Source of the DNA: Bursaphelenchus xylophilus
Taxonomy: Eukaryota > Nematoda > Chromadorea > Rhabditida > Aphelenchoididae
Reading direction: 5' to 3'
DNA: 64,000 bases
Assembly: GCA_904066235.2 (NCBI GenBank)
Contig: CAJFCV020000006.1
Span: 11,780,001-11,844,000, forward strand
Of this stretch, positions 20,775-32,218 are shown in pieces. The stretch's first letter is position 1. Every line of letters starts with the position of its first letter. Under the pieces are notes generated by a model, which saw nothing but the letters and a program-made list of their open reading frames with translations, had not been told where the DNA came from and searched no databases. Both the position numbers and the translations under genes were made by a program.

Positions 20775-21650
20775 GTTGCACAGTGCAGTGAAAAAATTTT
20801 GCACGGTGCAACTAAAACTTTCTTTTGCACAGTGCAGTGAAAAAAAATTTTTGCACAGTGCAAGTAAATTTTTTTGGCAATAGCGCAGTCATAAATTTTT
20901 TGCACCGTGCAACCGGGTTTTTTTTTGCACAGTGCGATCAAAAATTTTTTTTGCACGGTGCAACAAAAAAAAATTTTTGCACTGTGCAACCGGGCTTTTT
21001 TCTGCACTGTGCGACCAAAAATTTTTTTTGCACTGTGCGGACAAAATTTTTTGTGCACTGTGCCGACAAAAAATTTTTGCACCGTGCAACGGTTATTTTT
21101 TTTAATTTTTATTAATTTTTTTTTGCACAGTGCAGTGAAAAACTTTTTTTTTCACAGTGCAAGTAAATTTTTTGGCACAGTGCAGTTAAAATTTTTTTGC
21201 ACTGTGAAGACGGACTTTTTTCTGCACTGTGCGACCAAAAATTTTTTTTGCACTGTGCGGACAAAAAAATTTTGCACAGTGCAAGTTAAGCTAATTTTTG
21301 TTGCCCGGTGCAATGAAAAAAATTTTTGCACTGTGCGATCAAAATTTTTTTCTGCACTGTGCGGACAAAAAAATGTTTGCACAGTGCAAATGATTTTTTT
21401 GCACGGTGCAATGAAAAAAAGTTTTGCACTGTGCAACCGGACTTTTTTCTGCACTGTGCGACCAAAATTTTTTTGTGCACTGTGCGGACCAGAAAGCTTT
21501 GCACCGTGCAACGGCTAGTTTTTTTACCGGCCGTAATTTTTTTGCACCATGCAATTTTTTCTTAATTTTGCACAGTACAACAAAAAAATTTAGTTTTGAA
21601 ATAAATTTTAGCACAGTGCGATTACAAAATGTTCCGCACAGTGCGCTTTT
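20775..21650. repeat. dense GCACAGTGC/GCACTGTGC array with A/T-rich spacers
   Basis: About 35 sites of GCACAGTGC, GCACTGTGC or GCACCGTGC every 20-30 bp, separated by AAAAATTTTTT-type spacers and recurring joints such as GCAACCGGG and GCGGACAAAA. It ends about 40 bp before the TTTTCAG acceptor that precedes SLC4 copy 2, so it sits in that gene's promoter-proximal region. Many overlapping cysteine-rich frames here are artefacts. Confidence 0.85.
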
Positions 21651-21683
21651 TCCAAATCATTGTCCAATTTTTTTTTCGTTTTC

Positions 21684-21733
21684 AGATAAAAATTTCAACC
21701 ATTATTCCCTGACAATAACTCCTCATCTTCGTC
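21684..21733 (+). promoter_or_regulatory. candidate trans-splice acceptor and 5' leader of SLC4 copy 2
   Basis: A TTTTTTTTCGTTTTCAG acceptor ends at 21685, 48 nt before the ATG, with no donor-bearing exon seen upstream. This is the usual look of a nematode spliced-leader site. Confidence 0.5.
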
Positions 21734-24700
21734 ATGAAGAAGAACAAGAACAGTTTTAGTTTCCGTCGAGGGAGTTTGAAGCAGAAGAAGAGCAGCGCCT
21801 CCTTGGCCGAGACCGCGTCTGGCTGGGGAAGTCAGGCCAATCTGCTCAACGATGTCCTCTATTCTCCGCAAGTCGTGCAGATCGGACATCAAGCTAACGG
21901 TAGGGGTGGTGTGGACTTCAATTATCTTCGAAAAAATCGAAAAATAAAAAAATTTTTTTTTGCGAAAAAAAAATTTTTTTTCTAAAAAAAAAAATTTTTT
22001 GCACAGTGCTACCAAAAATCACAAAATATTTTTTCGCTCAAAAAACGTCATTTCCCCTGAAAAATCAGCATCTCGTCGTGAAAAAACAAAAAAATCACCC
22101 CAAAAAAATCGTTTTTTTCGGAAAAAAATCGTAATAAAAAGATTCGAAATTCTCATCATAATATCGTCCTGTTCGTTCAAAAAATTACTGGATTTTCCTA
22201 AAAAATCATTTTTTTTTGTAAAAAAAAATTTTAATTAAATTTTCTTTTTCAAAAAATCATCGTTTTCGAATAAAAAAAAATTTTCGTCCCAAAAATCATC
22301 ACTTCTTATCGTTAGGCTGAAAAAATCTCCAAAGAATCGCAATAATTCAAAAAAATTCTAAATTCACCCTTTTTTACTAAAAAAAAATTTTTTTCGCCCA
22401 AAAAATCACTAAAAATTTATAAAAAATCTCCAAAAAATCGCTATCCCTCAAAAAAAATCAAAATTCAGGTCCAACCGACAACATCACCGCTCTTTTGGCG
22501 CAGTCCAATGATCCGCCCAAGCCGATGTTGTTCTGCGAGATGCTGCATTTGGTTGGGAGCAACTTCTCGGATCAGGAATTGCAGCCGCATTGGAATCAGA
22601 CCAACCGCTGGATCAAGTACGAGCAGACCGTTGAGGGCGAGGGAAGCCGCTTCTCGAAGCCGCACCTCACTTTTATGCGGGTCCCGTCGCTGTTGCAGGT
22701 AAAATACGGACCAATAAAAGAGTGTCCATCCTACAGTGGCGGACCTGATCCAGTGGCAAAAAAAGTTCCATTTTGCATCCGGGAAGTCTCAAAAATGTGA
22801 CAAGACACCTCCCTCTCAAAGCAAAAAACTCCGATTTCAAAGGCGCGCCTTCAAACCGGGGTTTTCTAGTTGGAATAGGAGGCATTTTGCCACATTTTTT
22901 GGTACCTCCCGGATGCCGAATGGTATTTTTTTGCCACTGGATCAGGTCACTCACTGCATACTAGGTCAACTATCAGTCTTTCGGGAAAATGATGAGCGCA
23001 ATTTCGCTGTCCCGATCCAGTCGCTGAAGTGAAAAACAATTTGATTTTGCGGCGACACAATTCATATTCTCAGCGGCGATACAATATTCCATGCGACAGA
23101 GTTCTTATTATTTTCCCGACAGACTGATAAGTCGGTAGATAAATCTGTAAATCTGTGACAAAACTTCCTTTTCTTCTATTTTTATTCAATCCCATTTTTC
23201 CTTACAACCAATCTCCCATCTCCATTCCAGGTCCGCAACACCCTGAAACGAGGTCTTGTTCTGCTCGACGTGGATGTGGAAAACTTCCCCTCCTTGGTGG
23301 AGCTGATCACCGACAGTTGGTGCGATCGCGGCGCATTGGACGAGGCGATGGTGGAGAGTGTCCGAATGCTCCTCTTCGCTCCAAAATTATACTCCGGAAT
23401 GGGGAAGAGGCGCCGAGTTGAGGAGCTGGTTCAATCAGAGAGCAGATTGAGAAGTTCGACAAGCTCTTCCATCTCCAATGTGGTCAGAAAGCTGTCGAGC
23501 AGTCCCATGGACAGCGAGAATTCAAAGCTGTCGCCGAGGGATAGTTTTGATGAGCTTCAGCAACGGCCCTCGTCGCCAAAGCCGGATGATGTAAGGGGAG
23601 TTAAATTGCTGCGTATTCAGCTGTCTATAGAAGTCTGAGAATCAAAGAAATACATACAGTGGGATCTCTGTACAACATGAGAGGAAACCTGTGTATCAGT
23701 CTGCAAGGAAACACTTTTAACGAATCAATTTTTTTGTGCCATTTAATGTTCTTATTGTTAGATGTATAATACAGAGGTTTTCCTATATGATTTTCTTGTT
23801 CTTTCTTCATACACCCTTCACTGTAATATCCATGACTTTAGGAAGACTCGTTTATCCGAAAACTGGCTCCAGGAACGGAAGCAGCCGTAATTATGGTGGC
23901 TAACGTGGAGGGTTTGGAGAAACCGTTGAGTGCCTTCGTGCGACTGACTACTGCTCAGGTAAGCCCTATATGGCGCGCTAAAAGACACCTCAATCCTTCC
24001 TGCTTGTTTCAGATCCTCAACCCCGACATTCCTCAACACGCAATCCCTGTGAAATTCGTCTTCATTCTGTTGAATCGGGCCGAAAATTTCATCAACGAAA
24101 CGTCGAACCTTGGCCGGACTGTCGGCGCCCTTTTTTCGGACGAGATTTTCTCCCGCGTCGCGTATTTAGCGTCCGACAAGCATATGTTATGCGACGCGGC
24201 TGACGAATTCTTCACAACCGCATGCTTATTGCCTGCGGGCAAGTGCACACCGGAAACTAGATGCCATCCGGAGGACCTGAGTAGTAGTTTGGGAGGGGAG
24301 TTTCGAGAGGTACGGGGGGTTTTGAGCTTTGTAAAATTCGTTAATGCTTAGCCTGTTGATGATAAAAAATTGCTTGTAGGTCCGGAAGATTGGGTTGAGT
24401 CGAGAGGATATTCAAGAGACCTCTCCGCCAGGTGGTCATGCAAATGACATTGTTGTGTCTGGCACGCTCTTCGGAGGTCTGGCACATGACATTCAGTAAG
24501 TCTATCTATCAGCCTGTCAGGAAAACAATGAGCGCAATGTCGGAGCGCCAATCGCGTCGCTGTAGTGAAAATCAATTTGATTTTGCCGCGACACAATTCA
24601 TTTTCGATGCGATTTTCGACGCGACAGAGTGCTCATTATTTTCCCGACAGACCGATAATTTATGCGGGACCCGAAAATCTTTAGGCAAGAAAATGATGAC

Positions 24701-27700
24701 AATCGGGAAACATTGGGGAAGTACCCAAAGCGCGACGCTCAGATTTTGATAAAAGTGGTACAAAATTGGAAGTTTTTTTTCTAATCCATTAGCGACACTG
24801 CTAGCTCGCGCTTTGCAGAAAAAAAACTGAATTTTTTTTAGATTAAAGATTGGAAAGAATTAGCAATTTTTTGCGAATTTTGGGATCAATTCAATTTCAA
24901 TTTATTCACACTAATCACATGTAAAATCATGGAGTGTATCAGTCGGGATTCCATTGTCTGGTCAGTATAAGGTCTCTCCATCTCGCGCCATGGTGCTTTC
25001 GAAAATCGTCGGTCCATCAGAGTCTGGGGCGTAAAAGGTCGTTTGTAGGGCGGCGCACGTCAAACTGAGATAGGCTAAAACAGTCCGGTGAACGAATTGG
25101 TAATTTGCCAAAAAATTTAAAAAGACGCAAAAAAACGTTTTGTCGGGGAAGAAGTGGGGAATTTTTGGGGCGAGAGAGTGCGATTTTGCGTGTCTTTTTT
25201 CTCTCTTTCTCTGCGAAATCAAGACGAAGTGTAAAAAACCGATAGCGAAGAGTCTATTCCGGTCACCGGCCTCCTCTGTTTGACGTGCGGCGTCCATTCC
25301 ATCAGTCGTTGATCCCATCTTCCCTCCTCGCGTCTTAGCTGCATTTTCTCCATGTACTTCCACTTTCGCTTCTTTGCCTTGCATACATTCTTTAAACCAG
25401 TCCTCGCGCGGATGTTACACGTTCGGGATCAAAAGTTTCAGATCTATTTCTACCATTGGCAATATCTCCACAAAAAATCACTTTTTCCGCATAAACTGGC
25501 AAAGATGAGGCTAAAAAACGTTTCTCTCTCACCGCTCTCCGCGTACTTTCTTGGCGACAAAGATTGTTGAATATCTCGGCGGTCGCTGGAAAGCGCGAGC
25601 TAAAACTTTCAGGAATTGATACTTAGCCTACGCTCGACATGTGTGCAAAGTTTAAAGAAAATCTGAGCGTCGCACTTGGTTCATTTCAAATTTCGGGGCC
25701 GCGACAAATTCTCAGGACTTTTTTAGGGTTAGTACGATACTTACATTACACCTTTTCAGACGGAAACTCCCTTGGTATGCCTCCGATTTCACCGACTTTT
25801 TCCGCGGCCGCCTCAGCCAATCGTTCGCCGCGACGATCTGTGTTTTCTTCGCCAATCTCACCAATATCATCACGTTCGGCGCCGTCATGGAACGAACTTT
25901 TAACGGCGAAATGGCGGCGGTCGAAAACATCCTATGCGGCGCCATAACCGGCGTCATTTTTGGCCTCTTTTCCGGCCAACCGCTGAACGTACTGTCCGCG
26001 ACGGGGCCTACGCTGATTTTCGAAAAAATCATTTACGACATGTGCAAGACGCAGGGCTGGGATTTCCTGCCCTTCCGCTTCTGGATGGCGTGCTGGATCG
26101 CGCTCATCTTGCTGGTGATTGTGGCCAAGGATTTGAGTGCGCTGGTCGCGTTTATTACCAGATTCACGGAAGAGGCTTTCGCGACGCTCATCTCGGTGGT
26201 TTTTATTATTCAGGTAAAAAAAATTTGAATAAAAAAATTAAAAATTAAAAAATACGAAAAATAAAAAATAATTAATAAAAAAATAAAAAATTAAAAAAAA
26301 TCGGAGAAATATAAAAATAAATAAAACAAAAAATACAAAATTTTTAAAAGAAATAATTTGGAAAAATAAAAAAAAATCGAAAAAATAAAAACTAATAAAA
26401 TAAAAGAAATTTTTGTTTTATTTTATAAAAAATACAAAAATTCGTAAAAAAAATAATCAATAACAAAATAGAAAATATAATTCAAAAAATTAACACAAAT
26501 AAAAAACAATTCTTATTTAACTTGAAAAAATCAAAAAATAGAGAAATAAAATACCCAAAAAAAAAGAAAAAATTAGCAAAACTTTAATCTCGATTTCTAT
26601 TCATCACCTAAAAACTGAAAAAAATTCTTTTATTTCCAGGCCGCCGAAAAGATCCTCGAGATCCAAAAAGAGGCTCCACTAACTCCGAATCCGGGGGAAT
26701 TTATCGACTCTACGTGTCAGTGCATCCGAAACGCCTCTCGGTCGATATTATCGACTCATAATCTGTACAGCGAGGCCGAGGTTTGCACCCAAAGTGGTGG
26801 GACGTTGAGTGGAAAAGCCTGTTTTTTCAAGCCTGACGTGTTTTTGGCGTCCGTTTTATTGGCCTTGGGGACGTATGCGGTGGCAATGAAGTTGCATTCT
26901 TTCAAACAATCGCCATATCTCAACACTATGGTAAGCAAATTTGCCATGTTTGAGGGACTTTTTTGTAACCTCGGGCGCACCTCGAGATATATTTCATCGT
27001 ATAAAATGGTTTGGAAATCGCTTTTAAAAAGATGAAGTAGACGTAAAATGGCACAAAAGGATGTAAATTTTTTTTTATTTTTACAGTTTTCAGTGTCTAC
27101 GCTCGGGCGCAGCTCGAGACACATTCCGTCGTATAAAATGGAAATATGTACTAAAAATTTAATACTATTGACGAAAATGGATAGAGTAGTGGCGAAAACG
27201 GCAATAGTTTTATTTTTCGGATTTATCAATCAAGCCAGGGCGCAGCTCGAAAAATTTTCTTATCGTATAACTTGTCTCCTCGGAAGGACACTAAATGCGA
27301 CTTATAACAGCTAAAAAGTAACTGTAGAAGCGTCATACAATTTTTTGCATCATAAAAAATCAACTTATGTGTATAATTTTTCACCTCGGAAATGTTTCAT
27401 CGTATAACTTGTCCCTTCGAGGTTTCGTCGGCAGAATTTCAAAATCCTTAGTTCTAGCCTATTGCTGGTTAGTTTTCAAACCAAATATATCAAATTTTTA
27501 GATCCGCAACATAGTTGCCGACTTTGGATTATTGATCTCAATTATCATCTTCTCCTTGATTTCATATTTGATTGGAATCCGTGTCCCAATCCTGCAAGTC
27601 CCTCAATCCCTTACTCCGACAATGAAACGGCCGTGGCTCGTCGACATAACAAACATTTCTTCGCCGACAGTTATTTTCGTCTCGGCCGTTCCAGCAGTAA

Positions 27701-30368
27701 TGTATACAATCTTAATTGTGATGGATCAGCAAATCACAGCTGTCATTGTAAATCGAAAAGATAATTTATTGAAGGTAAGGGGGTTGATTTTACTATTTTC
27801 AGTTTGAAAAAAATTTTGTCATTGTTTCTTTTTCATCTGGCAAAGATTTTAAAAATGCACAGTGCGAACAATTTTCAATGCTCTGCACTGTGCGCAAGGT
27901 AACCTGTAGAAGGTCAAAATTCGTTTTTAAAAAAATTTCAGGATCCATGTTATTCATTAGTTGAAATTTCTTTGCCCTCAAGCATGATTCCCGCACAATG
28001 TAACCATTTTGCGAAAATCCGCACCGTGCAGATCAAAAAAACCTTTTTTAAGCCGCACAGTGCGCAGAACACAAAAAGCAGTTTTAAAAACCTCAAAACT
28101 AGATCAAACTAGACTTTTAATTCTTCAGAAAGGGGGTGGTTACCATCTGGACCTCTTCATTTTGGCCCCTCTCATTATCCTCTGCGCTTTATTGGGACTT
28201 CCATTTTATGTCGCCGCCACAGTACTCAGTATGGCGCATTTGGACGCCTTGAAGCAGCAATCCGTCTCCAGTGCTCCTGGCGACCCACCGAGGTATTTGG
28301 GGATCAAGTAAGTTGATTTTTGGATTATTTTTTTCTTGTTATACATCAGATGTCATGGATAACATAATTGATACACAAAAAGTCAATTAGTCAAACCTAG
28401 CCGTTCGTCAAGCGTATTTTACAAACAGAAAAATTATTTTCGGCATTTATATAGCCTCAGATCTTGAAGTCTAGCCATCTTTCGGCACTTGCAACGGAAT
28501 GCCAAGATTTCAAAAACTTGGCGGGAATTTTAAACTTTGCAGTTTAAAATGGCTCAGAAATATTGCACTAGGCAAAAATCCCAAAAGTTTTGCCTTTTTC
28601 AGCTCATTTCTCAAATTTTCCTCTCTAAACCACCGTAATCCCCATTCTATTTTTCAGAGAGCAGCGGCTCAGCACAATCTTTGCCCACATTTTGATAGGA
28701 TTTTCGCTGTTTTTGACCCCAATCCTGCGGCTGGTTCCATTGCCCGTGCTCACCGGGATCTTCCTCTACATGGGTGTGGTCTCATTGGGAGGCCAACAGT
28801 TCGTCCAACGCTTTCAGCTGCTCTTTATGAGCAGTAAAACCCAGCCGGAATACCATTGGTTGCGCTCGGTGCGTATGAAACGAACGCATTTGTTCACTTT
28901 TATCCAGTTGGTCTGCGTTTTGGCGTTGTTTGGACTCAAGAACTTGAAGGGATTGAAAATGACCTTCCCGTTGATGGTAAGTGCAGCTGGGATACTATTT
29001 ACCAGTCGTTCCATAAAGTGCGTAGACTTTTTTCACGGAACACAGGCTAGTTTTACCGACAGATTGATAACAGCCTGTCGGGAAAATAATGTGGATTTGT
29101 CGCAGAAAAAATTCTCACCTCGTCGCAGTCTCACGCCAAATCTCCAACCGCGGCTAGCCGTCGCATCGCGAGAATGGGCGATTCCAAGACGCGACAAATC
29201 CAAAAAGAAGAAAAATGGACTGTGTGAAAAAAGTCTATGCACTTTTGAAAAATCGTAATAGCATTTTTCACAAAGTGCATGGACGTTTTTTCGCTTTCAC
29301 ACAGTGCATCTCGAGGCTTCCCCACGCTTTTAGCCAACGCACAGTGCGTTTTTCCCTTTGCGCACCATGTCAACCTTAAAAAGGCCGTTTGCATTGTGCA
29401 ACTGTTTGCGCGAAACCGCGGCGACACAAAAACCAATGTCGCAGCGATGCTTCGTTGCACCGTGCAAAACCCAAAAAAAAGTGAATGCACGGTGCACGAG
29501 AGACATTTTTTGTGCACGGTGCGGACAGCGACGAAATATGTCTGTCGGGAAGACACCGTGGGGGACCTGATTCAGTGGCAAAAGGCGTATCATTTTGCAT
29601 CCGGGAAGTATCAAAAATGTGGCAAAATGCTCTCCTCTCCAAGTGAAAAAACTTCGTTTTGAAGGGCGCGCTTTTGAAATCTGGGTTTTTTCACTTGGAG
29701 AAAGAGGTATTTTGCCACATTTTTTGATGTTTCCCGGATGCAAAATGGTACGTTTTTGCCACTGGATCAGGACCCCCACTGTATCTTCTCGACAGACATA
29801 TTTCGTCGCTGTCCGCACTGTGCACAAAAAATGTCTCTCGTGCACCGTGCATTCACCTTTTTTTGGTTTTACACGGTGTAATGAAGCATCGCTGCGACAA
29901 TGGTTTTTGTGTCGCCGCGGATTCGCGCAAACATTTGCACAGTGCAAACGGCTTTTTTTTTAAGGTTGGCATGGTGCGCAAAGGGAAAAACGCATTATGC
30001 ATTGGCGAAGAGCGCTGGGAAGCCTCAAGATGCACCGTGTGAAAGCGGAAAAACGTCCATGCACTTTGTGAAAAATGCTATTACGATTTTTCAAAAGTGC
30101 ATAGACTTTTTCGCACAGTGTAGTTGTTGTTGCGAGCCCAAAATGCGCAGCGACGTAGTCGAAAAAAGAAAACTTTTTTTTTCACTTTCAGCTCCTAGTA
30201 ATGGTGATTGTCCGCGCATTTTTGCTCGAGCGAATGTTCACTCAAACCGAGCTTCGAGCCCTGGACGATCGCCTCCCAACTTGGAGGGAGGTTATGACAC
30301 CCAAAGACAAAAAAAGCTCTTTCCCTGGAACCGACCGGTCAGAAGAGCCGCTGACGTCTTCAGCTTGA
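21734..30368 (+). CDS. SLC4-family bicarbonate transporter, tandem copy 2 (ABTS-like)
   Basis: Twelve exons: 21734-21899, 22469-22698, 23231-23590, 23842-23958, 24013-24309, 24380-24495, 25760-26213, 26640-26930, 27502-27774, 28129-28307, 28658-28976, 30192-30368; 992 aa. The order and phase of the exons match copy 1; copy 1 exons 8 and 9 are one exon here, and the loop after the third exon is Ser-rich and unrelated. The cytoplasmic domain shows FVFILLNRAENF, TVGALFSDEIF and PAGKCTPETR. FGGLAHDI starts the membrane part, followed by GQPLNVLSATGPTLIFEK, LIVMDQQITAVIVNRKDN (Asp about 752), GGGYHLDLF and the tail ELRALDDRLPTW. Inferred: plasma-membrane HCO3- transporter, probably Na+-coupled. 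It arose by tandem duplication with copy 1 and has long diverged from it. Introns contain MITEs, a LINE relic and a 900-bp palindrome. Confidence 0.9.
22734..22956. mobile_element. palindromic MITE, CAGTGAGGGACC family
   Basis: Starts CAGTGGCGGACCTGATCC, ends GGATCAGGTCACTCACTG, in the second intron of SLC4 copy 2. A TATCAGTCTG element (22971-23129) lies immediately after it. Confidence 0.85.
22971..23129. mobile_element. palindromic MITE, TATCAGTCTGTCGGG family
   Basis: Left end TATCAGTCTTTCGGGAAAAT, right end ATTTTCCCGACAGACTGATA. The preceding bases CTAGGTCAAC are the same as beside the copy at 6881, so this pair may derive from a composite like 6577-7032. Confidence 0.8.
24507..24658. 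mobile_element. palindromic MITE, TATCAGTCTGTCGGG family
   Basis: Left end TATCAGCCTGTCAGGAAAAC, right end ATTTTCCCGACAGACCGATA, 12 nt inside the intron after exon 24380-24495. Confidence 0.8.
24935..25400 (-). pseudogene. non-LTR retrotransposon (LINE) C-terminal relic, interrupted
   Basis: On the minus strand the reading is of the type RREEGRWDQRLMEW, then RPQTL/WTDDFRKHH, then ARWRDLILTRQWNP after frame changes. This resembles the GRW..R-W..P-R-GRP..RW-DD pattern found downstream of the reverse transcriptase in many LINEs. Frame changes and stops show it is dead. The CACGTC element 25056-25287 is inserted in the middle. Confidence 0.55.
25056..25287. mobile_element. CACGTCAAACTGAG element with 5-bp target duplication
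   Basis: Ends CACGTCAAACTGAG and TCTGTTTGACGTG, flanked by CGGCG at 25051-25055 and 25288-25292. Inserted into the LINE relic. The interior matches the copies at 14921 and 36555 (AAAACAGTCCGGTGAA, CGATAGCGAAGAGTCTATTC). Confidence 0.85.
29219..30119. repeat. 900-bp coaxial palindrome in the last intron of SLC4 copy 2
   Basis: Left arm GTCTATGCACTTTTGAAAAA and AGCATTTTTCACAAAGTGCA mirror the right arm at 30053-30110; GCACGGTGC-type motifs are mirrored inside. At the axis (about 29669) lies a CAGTGAGGGACC-family MITE (29555-29781, axis 29668), itself framed by TCTGTCGGGAAGAC and its complement. A transcript of this intron could form a hairpin of over 400 bp per arm. Confidence 0.8.
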
Positions 30369-30466
30369 AGAATAACAGGAAATGCTCTATGGAATTTTCG
30401 ATTTTTTTAAAATTTTTTTGGAGCTTCTACTGCAGAATATTGTGATACAAATATAAATAACATGGT

Positions 30467-30472
30467 AATAAA
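30467..30472 (+). promoter_or_regulatory. polyadenylation signal of SLC4 copy 2
   Basis: AATAAA 99 nt after the stop codon at 30368. Confidence 0.6.
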
Positions 30473-30544
30473 TCGTTTTTTTTTTATTTGTGAAGTTGTG
30501 TCAATTTTTTTTTGATTGATCTATTAAATTTTGCGCCCACTGCG

Positions 30545-30960
30545 AGAGATTGCCACGGCTCCGGAGCCGGCTCTTGGCTCCGGCTCTGAGCGGCTCCGAG
30601 CCAGGAGCCAGAGCCGGAGCCGTAAATTTTGGGGTCGGCTCCGGCTCCCGAGCCCAAAGTCGGAGCCAGGCTTCCCAGCGGTCAGAAAAGTAAAAATTTC
30701 GTGATCTTGTTAAACCAAATTGCTTGAAAAACACTGCGGAGGATGTGACTTGACTGCAAAAACGTTGGCTGTATGATCTCTAGCACTAATAACTTTTATT
30801 TTTGGAAAAATATTTTTAAAAAACGTTTTGCATAGGAGCCTGGATTCGGAGGCCTTTTTAAATTTTGCACGGAGCCAAGAGCCGGAGCTGCAAATTTGGC
30901 CTCGGCTCCGGCTCTGGGAGCTAAGAGCCGGAGCCAAAATTTTGACCGTGGCAATCTCTG
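30545..30960. mobile_element. GGCTCCGGAGCC-rich foldback element
   Basis: The left end AGAGATTGCCACGG is mirrored by CCGTGGCAATCTCT at the right. Both arms consist of GGAGCCGGAGCC-type repeats around an AT-rich centre. A CAGAGATTGCCACGG end would suit a hAT-type element, but I find no clear target duplication. It lies between SLC4 copy 2 and the zinc-finger relic. Confidence 0.65.
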
Positions 30961-31035
30961 GTTGGAATTCGATTTTTCGGCAAGTTCCTAAGGATCTGCT
31001 AAAATAAGGAAATCATTTTTTTCAAAACTCAACAG

Positions 31036-31546
31036 CTCCAAATTTTTTAATACAGCAAGAATACATCATTTGCTTGCTGAAAACAAAATTGGGCCTAAAT
31101 TTGAAAAAAGTGCGGCGTTGAAATCCAAAATACCTTGTACACCATGAGCCAATAAACAATGTTGCTGCAGGCCGACCAAGACGTGTCGTTGTAGCGGCAG
31201 TCACACAGCGGGCACATACAAGTCTCCTAGAAGCTGTATCACTCAAAAATTTCAAGAACTTACCACTTTTTTCCGATGAATTACACGAATATGGATCCCC
31301 AAGAAATTCGGTGCCGAAAAAGTTTTTGTGGCATTGAGAACAGCGATGCGGCCGCAGGGCAGCGTGCTCTACCATCACATCACGCAATACGACGGCAATC
31401 GTCACATTCTCTCCCAAATTCGCCGCGCATCCACATCATTTACATTGGTCTTGACGGCTCCCGAGATGGGCGGATAAATCAACAACCAGCTCGTGGGTAT
31501 GGCCAAAAACCTCGCTACATTCCTCCCAACAGCAAGGGCTGGGCAT
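31036..31546 (-). pseudogene. C2H2 zinc-finger gene fragment, copy 1 (broken)
   Basis: Minus-strand copy of the first two exons of the intact gene at 48510. From the matching ATG (31546-31544) it keeps PCCWEECSEVFGH and ANLGENVT. It has a TGA in place of the Trp codon of the second finger (CKWRGC in the intact gene), a 1-nt insertion in the third finger (HKNFFGTEF instead of HKNFSAPNF) and a 1-nt loss in the second exon. It stops near the second exon end; the remaining exons are absent. Confidence 0.85.
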
Positions 31547-32218
31547 AAGCTCCGATTAGATGTGCAATTCAATATGTTTCAATTTATTCTTCGCTGAAAA
31601 ACAATAATTTTTAGACTTGATACCTAAAACAATATAAATTCTCGCGAATATTCGTAGAAAACAAGAAACATAAATATAAGAGGCCGCGAAACGGTGTGAA
31701 TATGACTTCAACCATTAAAAAAAAGAATGAAACCGCGTGAAACGAGAAAATTAGCCGTGGATAAGATATTTTACCCATCCGAAAATACAACCCTGACCAA
31801 AAGCAATCCAAAAGCCTTGAGAAACAGGAAGACTGCTTTACAAGAGGTAAAAGACGTGAATGTCGCAGTAAAACTAATTTTACGACAAGCGTTTGAAAAT
31901 TTCACGGGAATATTTATGTTATCCTTGAGGTTCTAGAAAATGTGTCATCCCAAACACGGAAAATCCTGGTAACTTGAACTTGCACATCAAACTCCACTTT
32001 TATTTGGACTAAATGAGAATAATTGAGGATTTTGGTGTTATAATAATCCAGTTCGGAAAAATTAGTTGTGTCATCGTGACGGATTTTATCGAAAAGGCGA
32101 GAAATTTTTTTCCACCAAAAAATTGCATAATATTTGCATAATTTCCGACAATAAAAGCCACGAGTTTGATTGAATTCGCTCTCATTTTTCGTTTGTTGTC
32201 GTCCAATTCGAGGTTGAG
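31547..32218. promoter_or_regulatory. spacer between divergent zinc-finger fragment and kinase gene, copy 1
   Basis: 672 bp between opposite start codons. It is repeated at 37973-38645 (673 bp) and, inverted, upstream of the intact zinc-finger gene (about 47940-48509). Shared blocks include TTATGTTATCCTTGAGGTTCTAG, shortened here to TTATCCTTGAGGTTCTAG, and AAAACAATATAAATTCTCGC. A bidirectional promoter is an inference from arrangement and conservation. Confidence 0.5.

Larger units (their letters stand above)
15476..21733. other. repeat-only region between the two SLC4 genes
   Basis: No supportable gene. It holds GCACAGTGC-rich arrays (15655-17110, 20775-21650), TATCAGTCTG elements (15919-16077, 18660-19195), the 16083-16786 palindromes and AAGTGCGACG copies (about 19370-19520 and 19843-20287, plus a fragment near 17680-17770). 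The segments 17130-17650, 18180-18650 and 20290-20770 show nothing recognisable. The last part should contain the promoter of SLC4 copy 2. Confidence 0.6.

Noticed and set aside
20825..21518. Cys-rich frames such as LHCATKNFFCTV repeats
   Set aside because: Produced by the GCACAGTGC motif array; equally open in other frames and strands.
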